A stretch of 64,000 nt of DNA, taken from contig NC_092314.1 in assembly GCF_036785885.1 (NCBI RefSeq), forward strand, positions 13,165,638 through 13,229,637, written 5' to 3'. The stretch is from Coffea arabica (taxonomy: Eukaryota; Streptophyta; Magnoliopsida; Gentianales; Rubiaceae). Positions 1-13,853 of the stretch are shown piece after piece; position 1 is the first letter of the stretch; every line of letters begins with the position of its first letter. The notes below the pieces were generated by a model. The model saw only the letters and a program-made list of their open reading frames with translations, ran no database searches and was not told the origin of the DNA. The position numbers were made by a program, and so were the translations under genes.

Positions 1-580
1 CCTACTATATTTAACATAGAGGCAAATATCGAAATTGTATTTTAAATGACTGCACAAGATGGGACAATTTGATCAATATGCCTCTCACGTGGGACAATTT
101 GTGTATATATATGTATTATATATACATCTATAAATCTATATATATATATATATGTATATATATAATTTTTTATATGCCGCGACGATGCAGGTGTATGTTA
201 CCCCCGCCCCGCTCCATTCTATCCACTCGGGCACCCGCCTCTGTTGACGGTTGACACCCTTAGATGCTGCACTGGCACCCATTGCCTTTCTTAGTCAAGG
301 TGTGATAGTCCAATGGGTAAATGTGATCATTCAAAGCAATTAAGTCTAAACTTTCTTTTCTCTTCTTCATTTCTTTCGATCAGAACAAGCTTAGCTAGTA
401 GAAAGAAACAAACACGGTAACAAATCCTTTTTCGTTGTCCTTAAATTTCGGTTATCGGTTTCAGACAAAAGTCCCAAACAAACGAACAAATCTATCCCTA
501 TTTGTATCATAGATTTAGATTTCCCGTTTCCTCGTACACACACTCACTCACCAACTGTGTCTTGTGTGTGAGAGAGGATT
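1..580 (+). promoter_or_regulatory. Upstream and 5' leader region of the prolyl 4-hydroxylase gene
   Basis: No gene is visible in this stretch. Positions 103-172 are a degenerate TA/TATA microsatellite. A GC-richer patch at about 174-290 looks unlike its surroundings and may be the end of an old transposable element. From about 340 the sequence turns CT-rich, with a CACTCACTCA-type run just before the start codon at 581, as is common in plant 5' leaders. No convincing TATA box at the expected distance could be chosen because the whole area is TA-rich, so the transcription start is not assigned. Confidence 0.4.
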
Positions 581-3500
581 ATGGCATCAGCGATGAAGAT
601 TGTTTTTGGGCTCCTCACATTTGTCACTGCTGGAATGATTATCGGTATCCAATCCTAATACATTTCTTCCACAGATAATTCGTTTTTCTCTTTTTCTTTT
701 TTGTTCATGCTTTACCTATATATATATATTTGTGAATTTAAATTATATAAAAGAGAAAGAAAGATGCATTGGAATAAGAGTTCTATTAAGCTTCTTGATC
801 TAATTGGCAAAGGCATTGTTGAAATGGGATTCTACATTTGAATGCTGGCAATGTTATGGGAATTGTTGAGATTCAGATTTGATCTAGAGATACTAATTTT
901 TGAAATGGAGATTAAAGGAGCAGATGTGAAAATGGGATTTTTGTTCTCTATCTAATTCTGTTAGTTTACAATCAAGGACAGGAATGGCTGAAAATTTTAC
1001 CATAACGGAGTTGTTACACTGAAACATTATAGAAGGGACTTTTCTTTTTTTAGTAGTTAGAAGTACAAATGGAGCCTGACATTGGAATGTTAGATGAAAA
1101 ACAAGAAATAAGAACTGGTGGCCTTTTATTTTGCAGATTCCTCTAAACTATCTGGACAATTCTTTAGGAGTTGTGGAATGAAATTTTTGACTGGATCATT
1201 AGTTAGAAATACAGGTAAATTTACACTTGTGAACCGTGTGATGATCTTAAAGATTCCAAATTTTTTTACTGTTTAATAGGAGTGATATGCTTTTGGTATG
1301 CAATTTTGGATGTGAACTAACATAACCATAATCCCAGAAAAATTGGAAAATGTGTTGAATTTATATGTATTGAGTACCCCATGTTTAATCACTTGCCCAA
1401 TATTTTAGAGATTTCTTCCCAATTTGATCATTGGGATATGGACTATATATCAGCCTACTTTGAAATGATCAATTTGTTGAGCTTTTGGGTTGGATGGAAA
1501 TCTTGTGAAGTTGTTAATTGTATATCAACATTCTTTAAAATGATAAAAATGATGACCTTTTGGATAGGACATAAGTCTGAACTAAGCCAGTTGTGAGGTT
1601 GATGACTTGGCAATTTATTATTATTATTATTATTTTGGTGTTTACTTATTGTGCTTATATGTAGATTTCAATAAGAGATTAGAAAATGTACATGGTTGTT
1701 TTGTAAGGATTGTTTTTTTTTTGGTAATGTTTTGCTAAGGTGTAATAATGATGTTCAATAATTAATTGTGCAGGTGCGCTATTACAGTTGTCATTTATTC
1801 GAAAGTTGGAAGATTCATATGGTACATTTTTTGATGCTCTTTCAAGCATTTTAATATCAAGGCATTCTTTTGAATTGGTTTGTTTACAGCATGATTTTAT
1901 ATCTTGACCTATTGTTAACTGCCTCATCACATATTTCTTTTCTAACTTTGTTGTCTTAATTTTATCATCTTTTTTGGCAAAACTATGAGAATTATACATT
2001 TACTGCTAAAAGGTGTGAAAACGTAGGCTCCTTCTGGTGGTTTGTTCATCTATTGTTCTTTGCAAATGGTCCTTTTGCTTCAAAGATTTTCACACGTACT
2101 CTTAACTTTTCTGCTTACCCCAAATAGAAGTGATGAGATGAAATAGTTAACAAGCTACCATCCAAATTAAGACATGGATTTTGAGATGCAGCATACTTGT
2201 CACTTTAACTATGACATCAGTTGACTGATTTCTGAAAGAAAAGGCAAAGGTGAATAAACCAAATCTTTGGCTTCAAGTACCAATATCTGCTAGATCTAAG
2301 TCATTGTTTCAGGAAAGTCCGTATACTTGATGTGACTAACATGTGTGAGAACCACTCGTTCTGTTCTATTTTTTCTGATTCAAGTGTCTAATACTCATCG
2401 AATGTTATTGTTGTGTGGTCTTATTTTACATTCATATAGTTTAACGGCTGATAAAAGTCATTTATTTATTTTTATTTAGAAATGGTTTCCTTCTGAATCC
2501 TCTTCAGTTTCTATACAAATATTGAACCTCGCAACTATAACTCCTAGAAAAGCCTGTCACTCTGTGTGGTGGCTATGCTTGACTGCATAAGTCTTGAAGC
2601 TAAAATTCACTTAAACCACCTAGATGGCTACTTTAATTAACAACCACTTTGCCAAGTGTAAGAACTGATATTCAAAGCATTGGATAATCTTTTATTGGAA
2701 TTTGGTGATGTTAGCAACTTTTTAGAGACTGATATTTGTCAGCAAAGTCACATCCTTAAAGTTCATAATAACTGCTAGTCAAAACATAACATGAATTCAG
2801 TACCGGTTCTATTTCAACTTCCCCAAAGCTATTTGAAAAGGTTAGGCTTGGTATTTGTGTTGTAAAATAGTAAATTGTGTATGTAAGAGCTGACCAGTGC
2901 TTCTAGAGAATATATGCAACAATGCAATGCTCAGATTCCTTAGGATAATGCTTCTATTCTGCGTGTGGATTAAACTAAAGTAGTAACATCTATCAACCTC
3001 GATTTGTAATTAATGTGCATTCAATGGTATTATGCTTTTCTTCATAGGTTCTGAATCCTCCTTTAGAAGAACACTTGGAGGTCGGAACAGCGGCAGTGGT
3101 CAACTGGGAAGAGGTTCATACTTTTTTTTCCAATAAAGTCTGAAAATGGTATTTTATGTTGTTATGCACAGCAACCCATAGAACTCTCCAAATAGCACAT
3201 GATATGATATGTTTTTCTTGCTTATTTCATTGAGTAAGTATGAAATTGTACAAGTTTGCAGTTTGGTTAAGCATGTTTATACTCAACCCCCAGCTCCCCA
3301 AGAAGAAAATGAAACCATAACAATCTCAACCATCAATATGGTTAATGCAGTAATTCTGCGATCCATATGGAACCATTAATGACAGAGCTTAACATGCATA
3401 AACTTACTGCTACACAACATCCATATGACAGGAGACAAGTGTCTCATTATGTTTGCGCTGTCCTTTGACAAATGATGAGCAAAAGGATTTCACCTTTGCT

Positions 3501-6500
3501 CTTGAAGAAATCTCAATTATCAATATGGTTAATGCAGTAATTCTGCAATCCATATGGAACCGTTAATGACAGATAGAGGTGGCAAAATGGGCGGGATGGG
3601 CGGGATTTGCTTGGGTTTGAGATGGAACCGAGTCATATGGGTTTGGGCCCAACATTACCCATATGTGTTTTGGGACTAACTTGGGCGGGATCAGTTTGGG
3701 ATGAGTTTAGATTGATCCCGCCCAATACCCAAATCCATTTTCTACATATTTTTTTTAATTCATTTTTTATTTTTATATAATTTTAATATTTTTGATTTAT
3801 TAAATTTCTTTTAGTTTTATTAAATAAACATGCAAGTGCTTTATACTCAATATTCCCATAAAAAATTGGATTAACAAATAAAAGAAAAGATAGATATACA
3901 GCCATATTCCAACATATATCAAGATGGCCAAGGTCCTTAGGATGTTGAATATTTATCCTCATCATTGTCCAAGGATGACAGGTCTAAACTAACTGAAATG
4001 TTGGAAATTCTTATGGATAATGACTAGGAAGACAACTAGATTATATTCGCTGGTATGACTATAAAAATTGTTAAAGATAATTTTTGAATCTAAGACTCCG
4101 TTTGGATTGACTATTTTTTCAAAAAAATAAGTTTTTCAAATACAATGTTACAGTAATATACAATAACTCAAGAAACATCCCATCCATATTAGTATATCAA
4201 ATATTTCAAAAAAATTTTATAGTAAAAATTTTTCATATACACTGCTACAATAAAATATTTCAAAAACACCCCCCAAAAACAGCTAATCCAAACGGAGCCC
4301 TTGTCATTTGAGCCCAATGGGTACCCAAGTATTTCCCATCCTTTCCCATTCATTAATGGGTATAGTTGGGATGTGTCCCAACTTAAACCCAATACCAAAT
4401 TATAATACCCATCCCGCCCAAAATTCCTTTGGGCATGGGTAGCCCATTGGGACTTGGGACAAATTGCCAGCTCTAATGACAGAGCTTAACATGCATAAAC
4501 TTATTGCTACACAACATCCATATGACAGGAGATAAGTGTCTCATTATGTTTGTGTTGTCCTTTGACAAACTATGAGCAAAAGGATTTCACCTTTGCTCTT
4601 GAAGAAGTTGGATATAAGCCAGTGCACGTGATTACCTGTTCTTTCATCTTTTAATTTTGTTATTTCCTGCTTTGATGAAAAAGTGCTCTTTTTTTCCCTC
4701 CCCCCCCCTCCCAATTTCAGGTTATTCTCATTGGGCTTATGACAAAGAAGCTGTAACTTTACGTATTGGATATGTATGCTTCAATCTTTTCTTGGATATG
4801 CTTAACCGAATTTTGGTCTCTGCCCCTGTACTGCATGCATGTTAATTTGAAATTTGATTACCACAAAATTGTAGATCTTACAAGCAAGAGCTAGAAATTT
4901 GAAATATTTAAAATAAAACTAAAATATAGGTTTGAGGTTTTTGTCTGATGTTATATGTTATGCATCCTCGGAAGTTTAAATTCATGATAATATGTGGCGC
5001 ATTTATGAAAGAAATCCTATATTTCCATATGCACTTTGCACTTTTTTGATACTTGTTTATGGAACTTTAGTTTACACTCATTGGGTAGGGCTTTGTATGT
5101 GGAACCTATTACCCACCATTTTTTAAAAGTATTTTTACCTTTTTCTTGCTCATGTGAGTCAAATTTCTTAGATTTGATTTACCAAATTTCTTGAATGAGA
5201 ATTTATGATGAATATGACACCATTTCATTCTAGGCAGAGGGAAAAATTGTACTTTAAGCAAGGTGAAGGTGGAAATTTGGTAATTTTACAGTTGGGTCTA
5301 AAGTTTTGTACTTTCTTTCTCTTCAAATTTACTGAGAAATGGATCCACTAAGGGCTCATGGAGTATGAAGGAGAGGTTTTTCATTGACATTTTAGTATCT
5401 TTGCTGGACTCTGGATAGAGAAACTTGGCTGGCATATTGTGGATGAATACTTAGCAGTTCCTCTTTCATTTCGCTCCTAAAACTTCCATTGTGTGGAAAT
5501 ATACCTTTGCTAGATTGGGGAGACACTAATCACTTGTGGTTAAGGTGAAGATATATTATACATGGTCTTTCCCCATCTGGTTGAGTGAATGATACCCTCC
5601 TTGATGATGCTTAGTAGTTGTCTAGCTTTCAAGGCAGAGATAAGGCATGGTTTTCCAAGATTTCATCTTGCAAGAAGTTTAAAGAGTAACATTATTTTGT
5701 TGAGCCCTCTACAGAGACTTTCAGTCTATGTTGGGCTGGAAGATTTCTTAAAAGTGGGTGTTTTTGGTTGCACTTTCTGCCAGAGGGTCTTTGCATTCTT
5801 CCAGTGCACGCTTTACAATGGGAACACGTCGGTCGGGTGAATTCTCATTTGGTAGTGTATTGGAAAAGAAGTTGCAGATATCGTTTCAAATTGCTGTTGT
5901 AGATTCTAGTGACAAATTTATTCTATATTTGTCATACTTAATTTGCAAAGAATATAGGTTCTTGACAAGGCCACTTAAGCAACATCAGTTACTTCTTTAC
6001 TTGCTCTTTCAAACAGATGAGTGAAGTCAGATTTCAATTTTCTACTAATTGAATTTTCTAAACCTCAGTCAAGGCTGCTAAACTAGCATATAAAGCCTGC
6101 CTCACTTCACCATTGCCTTATCTATCCACCATTTCTGAAGATTGAAAATAAATCATCTCACACTTGAAGTGATGGCAGACGCAGATGGTCACTGCAGACA
6201 GACTGAGGAAAAAAAAATCGTTCTCGTCATTCAGCTTTCTGGGTTTTGGATATATTTATGTTTCATGTGGATCCTTGGTTTTTGGATGACTTTGTGTATT
6301 GTCTCTTGTTAGATCCATTTTTAGGAGTGGGATTTGGACAGTCCTTTGTTTATGTTGACTTCATTTTCACCTACAATACTTCAAACGGAGTTGCACTTGT
6401 TGAGTGCATTCTCAAGATTGAGAAGACCTATAAAGATGCGAGAACCCCTCTGCCAGAATTTGCCACCAGAAACACCCCAAGTTCAAATGTTTTATTTATA

Positions 6501-9500
6501 TATCACAAAATTAGAAATATCTAGTAGAGTTTTTGATGATCTTTGAGGCAGTAGACATAGCTTGTGCACGAGCAGAAAGCTCTTTCACATAGGTTGTTGA
6601 TCTTTGTTTTGCAAACCTTTCAGTTGCACAAAACTTGTGCACCATCTGGAATGTCCAGTTTATGAGCTAAATGTTGGTAATTATGGTATACTGGAATTTC
6701 TATTTGTAATCTTGACCTGAGGATTTTCCGGGGCTTGTGGTCTAATGATTTGTGGTGAACTTTAAACTTAAGCAAAGGCATTTGAAGAGTAAAATGATTT
6801 ATTTAGAGGTATCATTTAAGGTTTTCATATCATCTCTCCTTCTTATGGAAAGCAAGGGAAGCCTAACAACTTAAAACCTTAAATGCTAAGTTTTACGTGC
6901 TGTGCAACATACTTGCTTTTCTGAAATAAGCTGTTCCAAGATCGCCTAATAAGAAATTTAAGTCTCTTTTTTCATTGATGTAGGTCAAACCCGAAATAGT
7001 TAGCTGGTCACCACGAATCATATTGCTTCACAGCTTCTTAAGTCCAGAGGTAATGTGACTTAGTGTTAATTTTATTTTCTTTTATCTTGTCTCTAAATTG
7101 CCATCCTATTGCTCTCTATGTCATTTCTTACTAGAGATTATGACTCTTGAAACTTACATGCAAGCAACATGTGACAGAAACATATAAAGACCATTTAAAA
7201 TGAAATTAATTTGGAAAAATGAATAAAAGATGGCATAAGGTCGTTTCTCACCATAAACATGGTTATCACTTTTTCTCATTCTTTGTGGTTTATCTGCATT
7301 TTTACATTAGTGCAAAGGTATTTGGCATGTGCTGAATACAAAACTGCTGCTTGTTTGCACTCGCAATGCATAGTGGTGGAAGGACGTAACTGCTGTCCTT
7401 AATCTGTGCTTTCGAGCTTTCCAATGACATCAGTCATGAAATAGGAATAGTGTTATGCCTTTGAAATGCCTGCAAGAATTGTCTCATCAATAAGAACTTA
7501 GGCATTGTCATTGATTGGTGTGAGCTGCAAACCTGATATGTCAGTAAGCGTTTTAATTTTTTTGAAAGATCTTCAACATTTGAGTCTTATGCATAGACAG
7601 ATCGATGTTATGATAGATGATGGTCCTTTTGTATATTTTGGCTTTTGATGTTTGATCTATTTGCCTGAGTTTTTTGCATTCTTTTCCGTTCAATCAAGTC
7701 TTTAGAATTTTTAAAGAATCTACGCAGGAAGAATGATTTCTTGCTCCTGGATTTCTTGCTCCTGTACAGGAATGCGATTATCTTAGGGCTATTGCACTAC
7801 CTCGTCTTCAGATTTCTACTGTTGTTGATGCAAAAACGGGAAAGGTTTGTAGGATATGCATCTCCTATGCTGTTGTAGTGCTTTACAATAATTTCTTTCT
7901 TCGTTAACTTAATGTTGAAATTTTGGTTAAATTTTTGGCTGTTCATTTGAGAGCTCTAATCTAGTCTCATAGGCTTCTTGTTAAAGCCGCTAGGTTGATG
8001 TCATTGATCTTGCACTTACTATTTAGCTTTCTGCCATAAACAGTATTATGGCAATCTGATATCTTTATGAGTTAGAATTGTTGGCTTCCCCATTTCTCTA
8101 GGTCTACTACACTTAAAAAAGAATTTGCTGCTTAAGGAGTCATTTGCCTTCAGAACAACTAATTTTTGTGCTAAAGTTTGTACTACCTTTTTTTTGGCAA
8201 ATAATGCTATACGTGTACCTAACACGAATGTCTGCCAGTGCAATTATATACTACTAGATACTACCAAATTGGTTATAAGTGATGGTATTAATATATTCTG
8301 TATTTTATCTTTTGTATAAATGAACAAAATACCAGATTTCATGTCTCATGGTTTTTTGGCAATGAGCAGAACTTTGATTCAGTGCAAAAGTCATCTGATA
8401 GCTACCAAGGCATTTAGTCTCTGACATCATTAGTTCTCTCTGTGAAGTCGCATATTTCCTCACAAGTTTTTGTTTTCCATTTTTTCTTCTTGCCTTTATT
8501 CTTCATGGGGTCCTTTCAAGCAATATTCTCCTTTCTGATTTTCTTCCTTTCATCGGCAACGACCTATTGTGGCCAGGGATGTGGAGTTTTCATTGTTGAT
8601 GTTGCATTTGCTTCTATTTTTTGGCTGCATAGAAAGTATGTTATGACCAGAATTTGAAGTAGTTCAGTTACGCAATGTTCCTGTCTAGTCTTGGAATGTT
8701 GAATGGCTTCAAATTAAACACCGTAAGTGTCAAATTATAAACTATCCACAGCCTAGGTTAAGGAGTCCTCTTGGACAGAAATCAAAGCCTGAGGACTATG
8801 GTAGTCTATATCTCAAGCATAGTCCCACTTTTTCTTTTTTCATAATTATGGAGATGGAGAACATTATGCTTATGAAGTTTGAAAGAAGGAATAAAAGACA
8901 ATGATATTGCCAGGGCAAGTTATAGCTTCTCAATATTACTTAAAACAAATTTCATGCCAGAGGAAAGGAAGAACGCCATAATATAGACTTTTTTATTGTT
9001 TAGAAAAGGAAGCTTCCTTGTGATTAGAAGAGATTAAGATCACAGGAATGCAGGCTGCAGCACCAGTGGAGAGAAGGCAATGTATGTGCAGATCATATAG
9101 CCAAGCTTAGCCTGAAATTGAGGCGAGGAGAGGAACAGCACTATGATAAGCCGACAGACTCAATTAGGAGTTTATTAGCTTTTGACATGATTGGTACTAT
9201 TGACGCCAAGATTAGTTCAGATGTAACTGGTTTCCACCCTCCCAAGTACCCAAAAAGAAGAGATTCAAATATATTTATCAAGAATTGGGAAATTCCAATA
9301 GCTTCTAACTCACTAAAGGAAACTGAAGAAGATTTATCAAGAATTGAGGGTTTTCAAGTTCTTATGTCTTCAAAATTGAAGCAAGTCAAAGTGATTGCTT
9401 TCTCATGATGCCTGTGGTAGTCTTTATTTTAGTCAAAGTGAGTGTTTTCAAGTTCTTATGTCTTCGATATTGAAGCAAGTCAAAGTGATTGCTTTCTCAT

Positions 9501-12500
9501 GATGCCTGTGGTAGTCTTTATTTTAGCCACCTAATAACAGTAGCATTTTGTTTTGGGCTTGCTTAATAGAAAAGAAGGAAAAAAGTAAAAGAATTACAAT
9601 CATGTTAAAGTAAGCTGTAGGGTTTTCTTCCGTAAAAGTTTTCGTTAACTAAGCATGGTTTTCTAAATAAAGCTTTTTTGGTACTTGGACTTTACTTGGA
9701 TGTGGACCGGTTTTCCAGTTTTTCCACTTCTGGACGGGAAATATCTGACTTCATGGGCACTGATGCAGTGAAGTTTTCAAAGTGAATGTGCTGCTGCCAG
9801 CACTTGAATCAGTTGAAAAGTATAAGGTTCGAATGCTCCATCATAATGGAGACTGCTAATAGAAAGGGTATCTCATTTGGTTTTATATGTTTATGTGTGA
9901 GAATTGGAGTTTTATTCAGTCAAATGAGGAAAGGCATCTTGGAAGTGTAATAGGGGTATTATATTTAATTGCATAAGTTATTACAGGTTTAGTAAGTCTT
10001 TCTCTCTCTTTCTCTCTCTGTCTCTCTCTTTTGGTGATGCATATTAGATGCTGTGCTATAACAGGTTTGGTAAGTTATAATATTCTAGCGGATAGGCCCC
10101 CCAACAACAGACAAATGGAGTTTCCCTTAGCAACCTCCATTGAGGGCTCTTGGTTTAGGGAAGCTTTAGATATCTCAAAGGAATTCCTGCACAATTCAAA
10201 TGTTCATAGTTCTCTCTGCCGTTTTGTCTTCAAATGAGTTGGTTTTAGCAATTGATTCAAGCTAAAGAATTTCCTTTGCATATCTGATGCAGCAAATATG
10301 TGTGAATCCATAATTGTATGCAATACTAGTGTTTTCTGGTTTTACACACACACACACACACAAATATACAAATACATATGTACAAATGTATCCATATAAG
10401 AGGAAGTATTTTTTTGTGGTTTTGGTAGTTACTGAGCACTATCTGTTTTGTTAGAGTGACTTCTGAATCTTTTAGTTTGTCATAGTGCATTTTTTCTACA
10501 GGGGATCAAGAGTAATGTGAGGACTAGCTCTGGTATGTTTCTGAGCCATGAAGAAAGAAGTTTTCCCATGATACAGGTTTGAATATTTGAAAGTCATTAC
10601 AAATCTGTCTTGAATCGTTGAACCTACGTTTGTAAGACTAATCACTGAAATATATATAACTTGGTTACACTTGGGGCTTTTATGATTTATGTGTATCTTC
10701 ATTGATAGCCTTCCAGCTGGTAAAGACTTAAAGTGCACCGTAGTTCTTAATGTAGGAGCCACTTATTGCTTTAAGCAATCCATTGTCTTTTTATTTGTGT
10801 GTAGAGAATATAATGCTGCTGATATGATAGTTACAAGAATGCTTCTGATATGATAGTTACAATAACAGTAAGATATACCTTAGTGTCTCAAGTTTACCTT
10901 GGAACTGGAAAATCGATGCTTGGTAAAGACATGAATTAGAAATACATGGATATATAAGGTGTTTGATACAAGAAACTCTGGATTAGGTTTCTGGTTAATC
11001 ATTCCAAGGTTTTCTTTTTGCAGTGTGTTTGAATTATTAGGTCTGAAAGCAAATTAAAGGTTCTGATTTTATTTTTTAGATATGTCAGAGAACACAAAAG
11101 TACATATGACCAACAAAGATGAGGTTGTATTGTTAGTGTCTCTAGACGAGTGAATGTTTTGTAATATTAGTCATTGTAGAACAGAAACTTGATCATTCTT
11201 CCCCCTTTTCCAATCAGGCCATTGAAAAGCGCATATCTGTTTATTCACAAGTGCCAGTAGAGAATGGGGAGCTCATTCAAGTATTAAGGTGGGTACTTTG
11301 CTTATGGCTTGTTTAATATTAGATCGAAGTAAGACACTGATGTTTCCACATCGAGTCTAACATTTGCAGCAGCACAGGTATGAAAAGAATCAGTTCTACA
11401 AACCGCATCATGACTACTTCTCTGACACTGTAAGCATTCAAACTGCTCTATTTACTGCTTTTATAATTTTGTTGCATCTATTCCAACTAGATGAGGTCAG
11501 CCTTTTTCATTGTTTCGTACTAAGAATGTAGACATCTTGCTGCAGTTTAATCTGAAGCGTGGTGGTCAGCGAGTAGCAACAATGCTCATTTATTTAAGCG
11601 ACAATGTTGAGGGGGGAGAAACATACTTTCCTATGGTAGCAATTTTCTTCTCTATGATGATGCCTGCTGTAAACTTGAACTTTTGAATTTTTTTGGGTAT
11701 TTGACACCAAAAATTTTTGCAACAACTACTTAGAGTAGATTTTATATTAGCATCTAACTCTTCCTATGACCTTATGGATTTGATATACGATGAACACATT
11801 TGCTCTTGTTCAGCATGATTTTTTTTTTACTGTCCATATGCTTTATTATCTTATTCCATCTGGACAAGGCAAATTTATCAATCTGTTTTGTGAAATGCAT
11901 GATAAATCAGCATTTTATTTTACAAAATCAGCTTTGTTGTTGGAACTGCTAGAAGTCTGCTTTTTATTAAATAAAATAGAATCAGCTTTTCTTGTTGGAA
12001 CTGCAAGAAAAAGAAAGATCCATTATCCATCACTGGTTTAATGGTGAAACTGAAACTTGTGTTGTCATTTCCTTCCAAAAAAAAAAAAACTTGTGTTGTC
12101 ATGTCGTCATTGAACAATGTTTAGGAAAAAATACCTGAAAATTTCCTTATTGTCTCCTCAATTGTCTTTTTAAATGTTTCACATGAAGGATGGCCTGTAG
12201 AAATTATGCTAATGCATCCCATTGTCTTCTTTTCATATATTTTAAATATGGTTTTTCATTCTTTAGATAAGATGTCAAGAATCCAGGATTGTTTATGGCA
12301 ATAAGTATGGGATTAGAATTCTTGAAATTAAAGATAGAAAAATTAAAGAAACAGTGTTGTTTGGATTGCAGTTCTCTAAGTAAATATTTTTATGTCTTTC
12401 ATGAGCACATTTTCCAACCACTTTTTTACCTCACATGCATCAAATTGCTACAGTGCATTTTTCTACAAAATTTCTCTATTTAGGTTGTACTGTTGCCCTT

Positions 12501-13853
12501 GAAGAGCAAACATATGCATACTTGAATATGTGATGTTCATGAATTTTTTTTTTATTTTGCTGTATGTTTTGCTAACCCTATACCTCTACCATGTATATGC
12601 TCTTGTTTGAATTGATTCTGGACATTTGTAGTTTTGTAGGCACCTTGAATATGTACAGTCCTTTACCTTAGCCAAATATAAAAATGAAATAATAAATTTT
12701 TTTTAGTTTATCACTTTACCTAAAAGCTTAGGTGATATTGGAGGAGATAATAGTCAATTTAGACATCAATTCTGCAATGACTAGGCAAAAAAAAAAGGAA
12801 AATTAAAAAAGTTTCTGCAATTACGAGCTTTTTGACAGCTCTATTGATTTTTTTCCAGCACTTGTGATTGTTATCTGAGAACTTTTGACGAGTCATCTAT
12901 ATGCCACATATCCACTCTTATCCATCCGTCAATTAGCCTGTTTTCTTCAAGTTTCAGCTACATTACTTATTTTGGGTGTAATTTTTGTTGATATCAGGCT
13001 GGTACAGGGGAATGTAGCTGCGGTGGGAAAATGGTTAAAGGCTTGTGCATAAAACCTGCTAAAGGAGACGCTGTACTTTTCTGGAGCATGGTTTGTTTTC
13101 TAACAATTGTTAATCATTATTCCCTCTGTAAAGACTGACTTTATATATGAAATGACTAATAGACTGCCAAAAAGTAATAATTTGCCCCTTGAAGTAGCTC
13201 TCTGGTAGGGGCAGGATGTCCTGCTTTGGTTTGAGTCTCACGTTTAAGTTTTTTCTCAGTATAGTTGCTTCTTGGATAAGAGAATTAGCTAGAAGTAGTT
13301 TGAGTGGAAAGAACCGAATCTGTCATTTGGTGGGTGCATGTATTTGAGGGCCTCAGCAGTTTGGGGGCCTCATTAGGCATTGAATTTTAAGTTCTGGGAA
13401 TTAAGAACTATACAAATTTTCCGATCAATGACCAGAAAGAAGCTTCAGCAGCATTAGGTGCTTTGCGAGACCTTCATAATAGGAAAATTGAGCTCAGCAA
13501 TTTAAGCTCTATGACATTTGGGATCATTTTCCTGTATGTCTTGGGGATCTGGGTTTTTGATCTGGACCAGTTTTTTTTTCAGTTAAATCAACAGAATCTT
13601 TGGAGTCGCTCTGTAGCATTCATTGTGTCATCATGTGCCAGAAATTAATTCTGCCCTTTTAAAGAAACAATACTCTTTAGATGAACTAATGATAGCATGA
13701 TGAGTTCTTGTGGCTTTTATGAATTTCTCTTTTTGGTTCTTGTAGGGGCTTGATGGAGAATCAGACCCCAATAGCATACATGGAGGATGTGAAGTATTGG
13801 GAGGAGAGAAATGGTCAGCTACAAAATGGATGCGAGAAAAAGTTGCAAACTGA
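581..13853 (+). CDS. P4H1: Prolyl 4-hydroxylase, P4H1 type (12 exons, 286 aa)
   Basis: Membrane-anchored 2-oxoglutarate/Fe(II) dioxygenase that hydroxylates proline in secretory-pathway proteins such as extensins and arabinogalactan proteins. Exons: 581-644, 1774-1821, 3048-3113, 4721-4773, 6984-7049, 7770-7844, 10502-10576, 11218-11288, 11378-11429, 11546-11635, 12998-13090, 13746-13853. All introns are GT-AG and phases agree throughout, giving 286 aa against about 283 for Arabidopsis P4H1. A type II anchor lies at about residues 6-28. The catalytic core is complete: iron ligands H183 and D185 in KPHHDYF, distal H263 in SIHGG, and the 2-oxoglutarate-binding lysine K273. The conserved blocks VKPEIVSWSPR, RTSSGMF, RVATMLIYL and GDAVLFWSM are all recognisable. 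The poorly conserved linker (exons 3-4) is the least certain part; Tyr is encoded before VKPE where Arabidopsis has Asn. Introns carry several transposon relics. The last exon is duplicated twice downstream. Confidence 0.93.
3574..4475. mobile_element. hAT-like non-autonomous DNA transposon (902 bp)
   Basis: The element begins TAGAGGTGGCAAA and ends TTGCCAGCTCTA, imperfect inverted ends. It is flanked by the 8-bp direct repeat ATGACAGA (3566-3573 and 4476-4483). Eight-base duplications are the hAT hallmark. The subterminal regions are packed with GGGCGGG and CCCATT-type motifs on opposite strands. No transposase reading frame is present. It sits inside intron 3 of the prolyl 4-hydroxylase gene and carries a second smaller element. 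Confidence 0.85.
4094..4300. mobile_element. Small inverted-repeat element nested in the hAT-like element
   Basis: The left end GACTCCGTTTGGATTG and right end CTAATCCAAACGGAGCC are inverted copies of each other. The interior is AT-rich with TTTTTC and CAAAAA runs. Its position inside the 3574-4475 element makes it a later insertion. The target duplication is not clear, so the exact limits are within a few bases. Confidence 0.65.
9043..9408 (+). pseudogene. RNase H-domain relic of a retrotransposon in P4H1 intron 6
   Basis: An open frame from about 9043 to the stop at 9408 contains WREGNVCADHIAKL, the typical last block of plant LINE-type RNase H domains (usual form REGNxCADxLAxL), followed by a polar tail. 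No upstream RNase H core or reverse transcriptase was found in frame, so it is a fragment. It lies between exons 6 and 7 of the prolyl 4-hydroxylase gene on the same strand and would be spliced out. The 3' end of the frame is included in a 94-bp tandem duplication. Confidence 0.5.
9350..9526 (+). repeat. 94-bp tandem duplication in P4H1 intron 6
   Basis: Unit 1 (9350-9443) and partial unit 2 (9444-9526) share GTTTTCAAGTTCTTATGTC through TAGTCTTTATTTTAG with very few mismatches, so the duplication is fairly recent. It covers the tail of the RNase H relic. Confidence 0.9.
10342..10362 (+). repeat. (CA)n microsatellite in P4H1 intron 6
   Basis: A run of about ten CA dinucleotides followed by degenerate ATA/CAAAT sequence. 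A (TCTC)n-rich tract lies at about 10000-10030. Both are intronic. Confidence 0.85.

Larger units (their letters stand above)
3323..4606 (+). repeat. 187-bp tandem duplication in P4H1 intron 3, second unit split by an insertion
   Basis: Unit 1 is 3323-3509. Unit 2 begins at 3510, is interrupted after 3573 and resumes at 4476-4606. The two units differ by only scattered bases. Unit 1 preserves the uninterrupted sequence around TTAATGACAGAGCTTAAC, which is the empty target of the element inserted in unit 2. Confidence 0.9.

Noticed and set aside
5589..6546. Several overlapping plus-strand frames in P4H1 intron 4
   Set aside because: Located between confirmed exons, with no family motif and no consistent frame.
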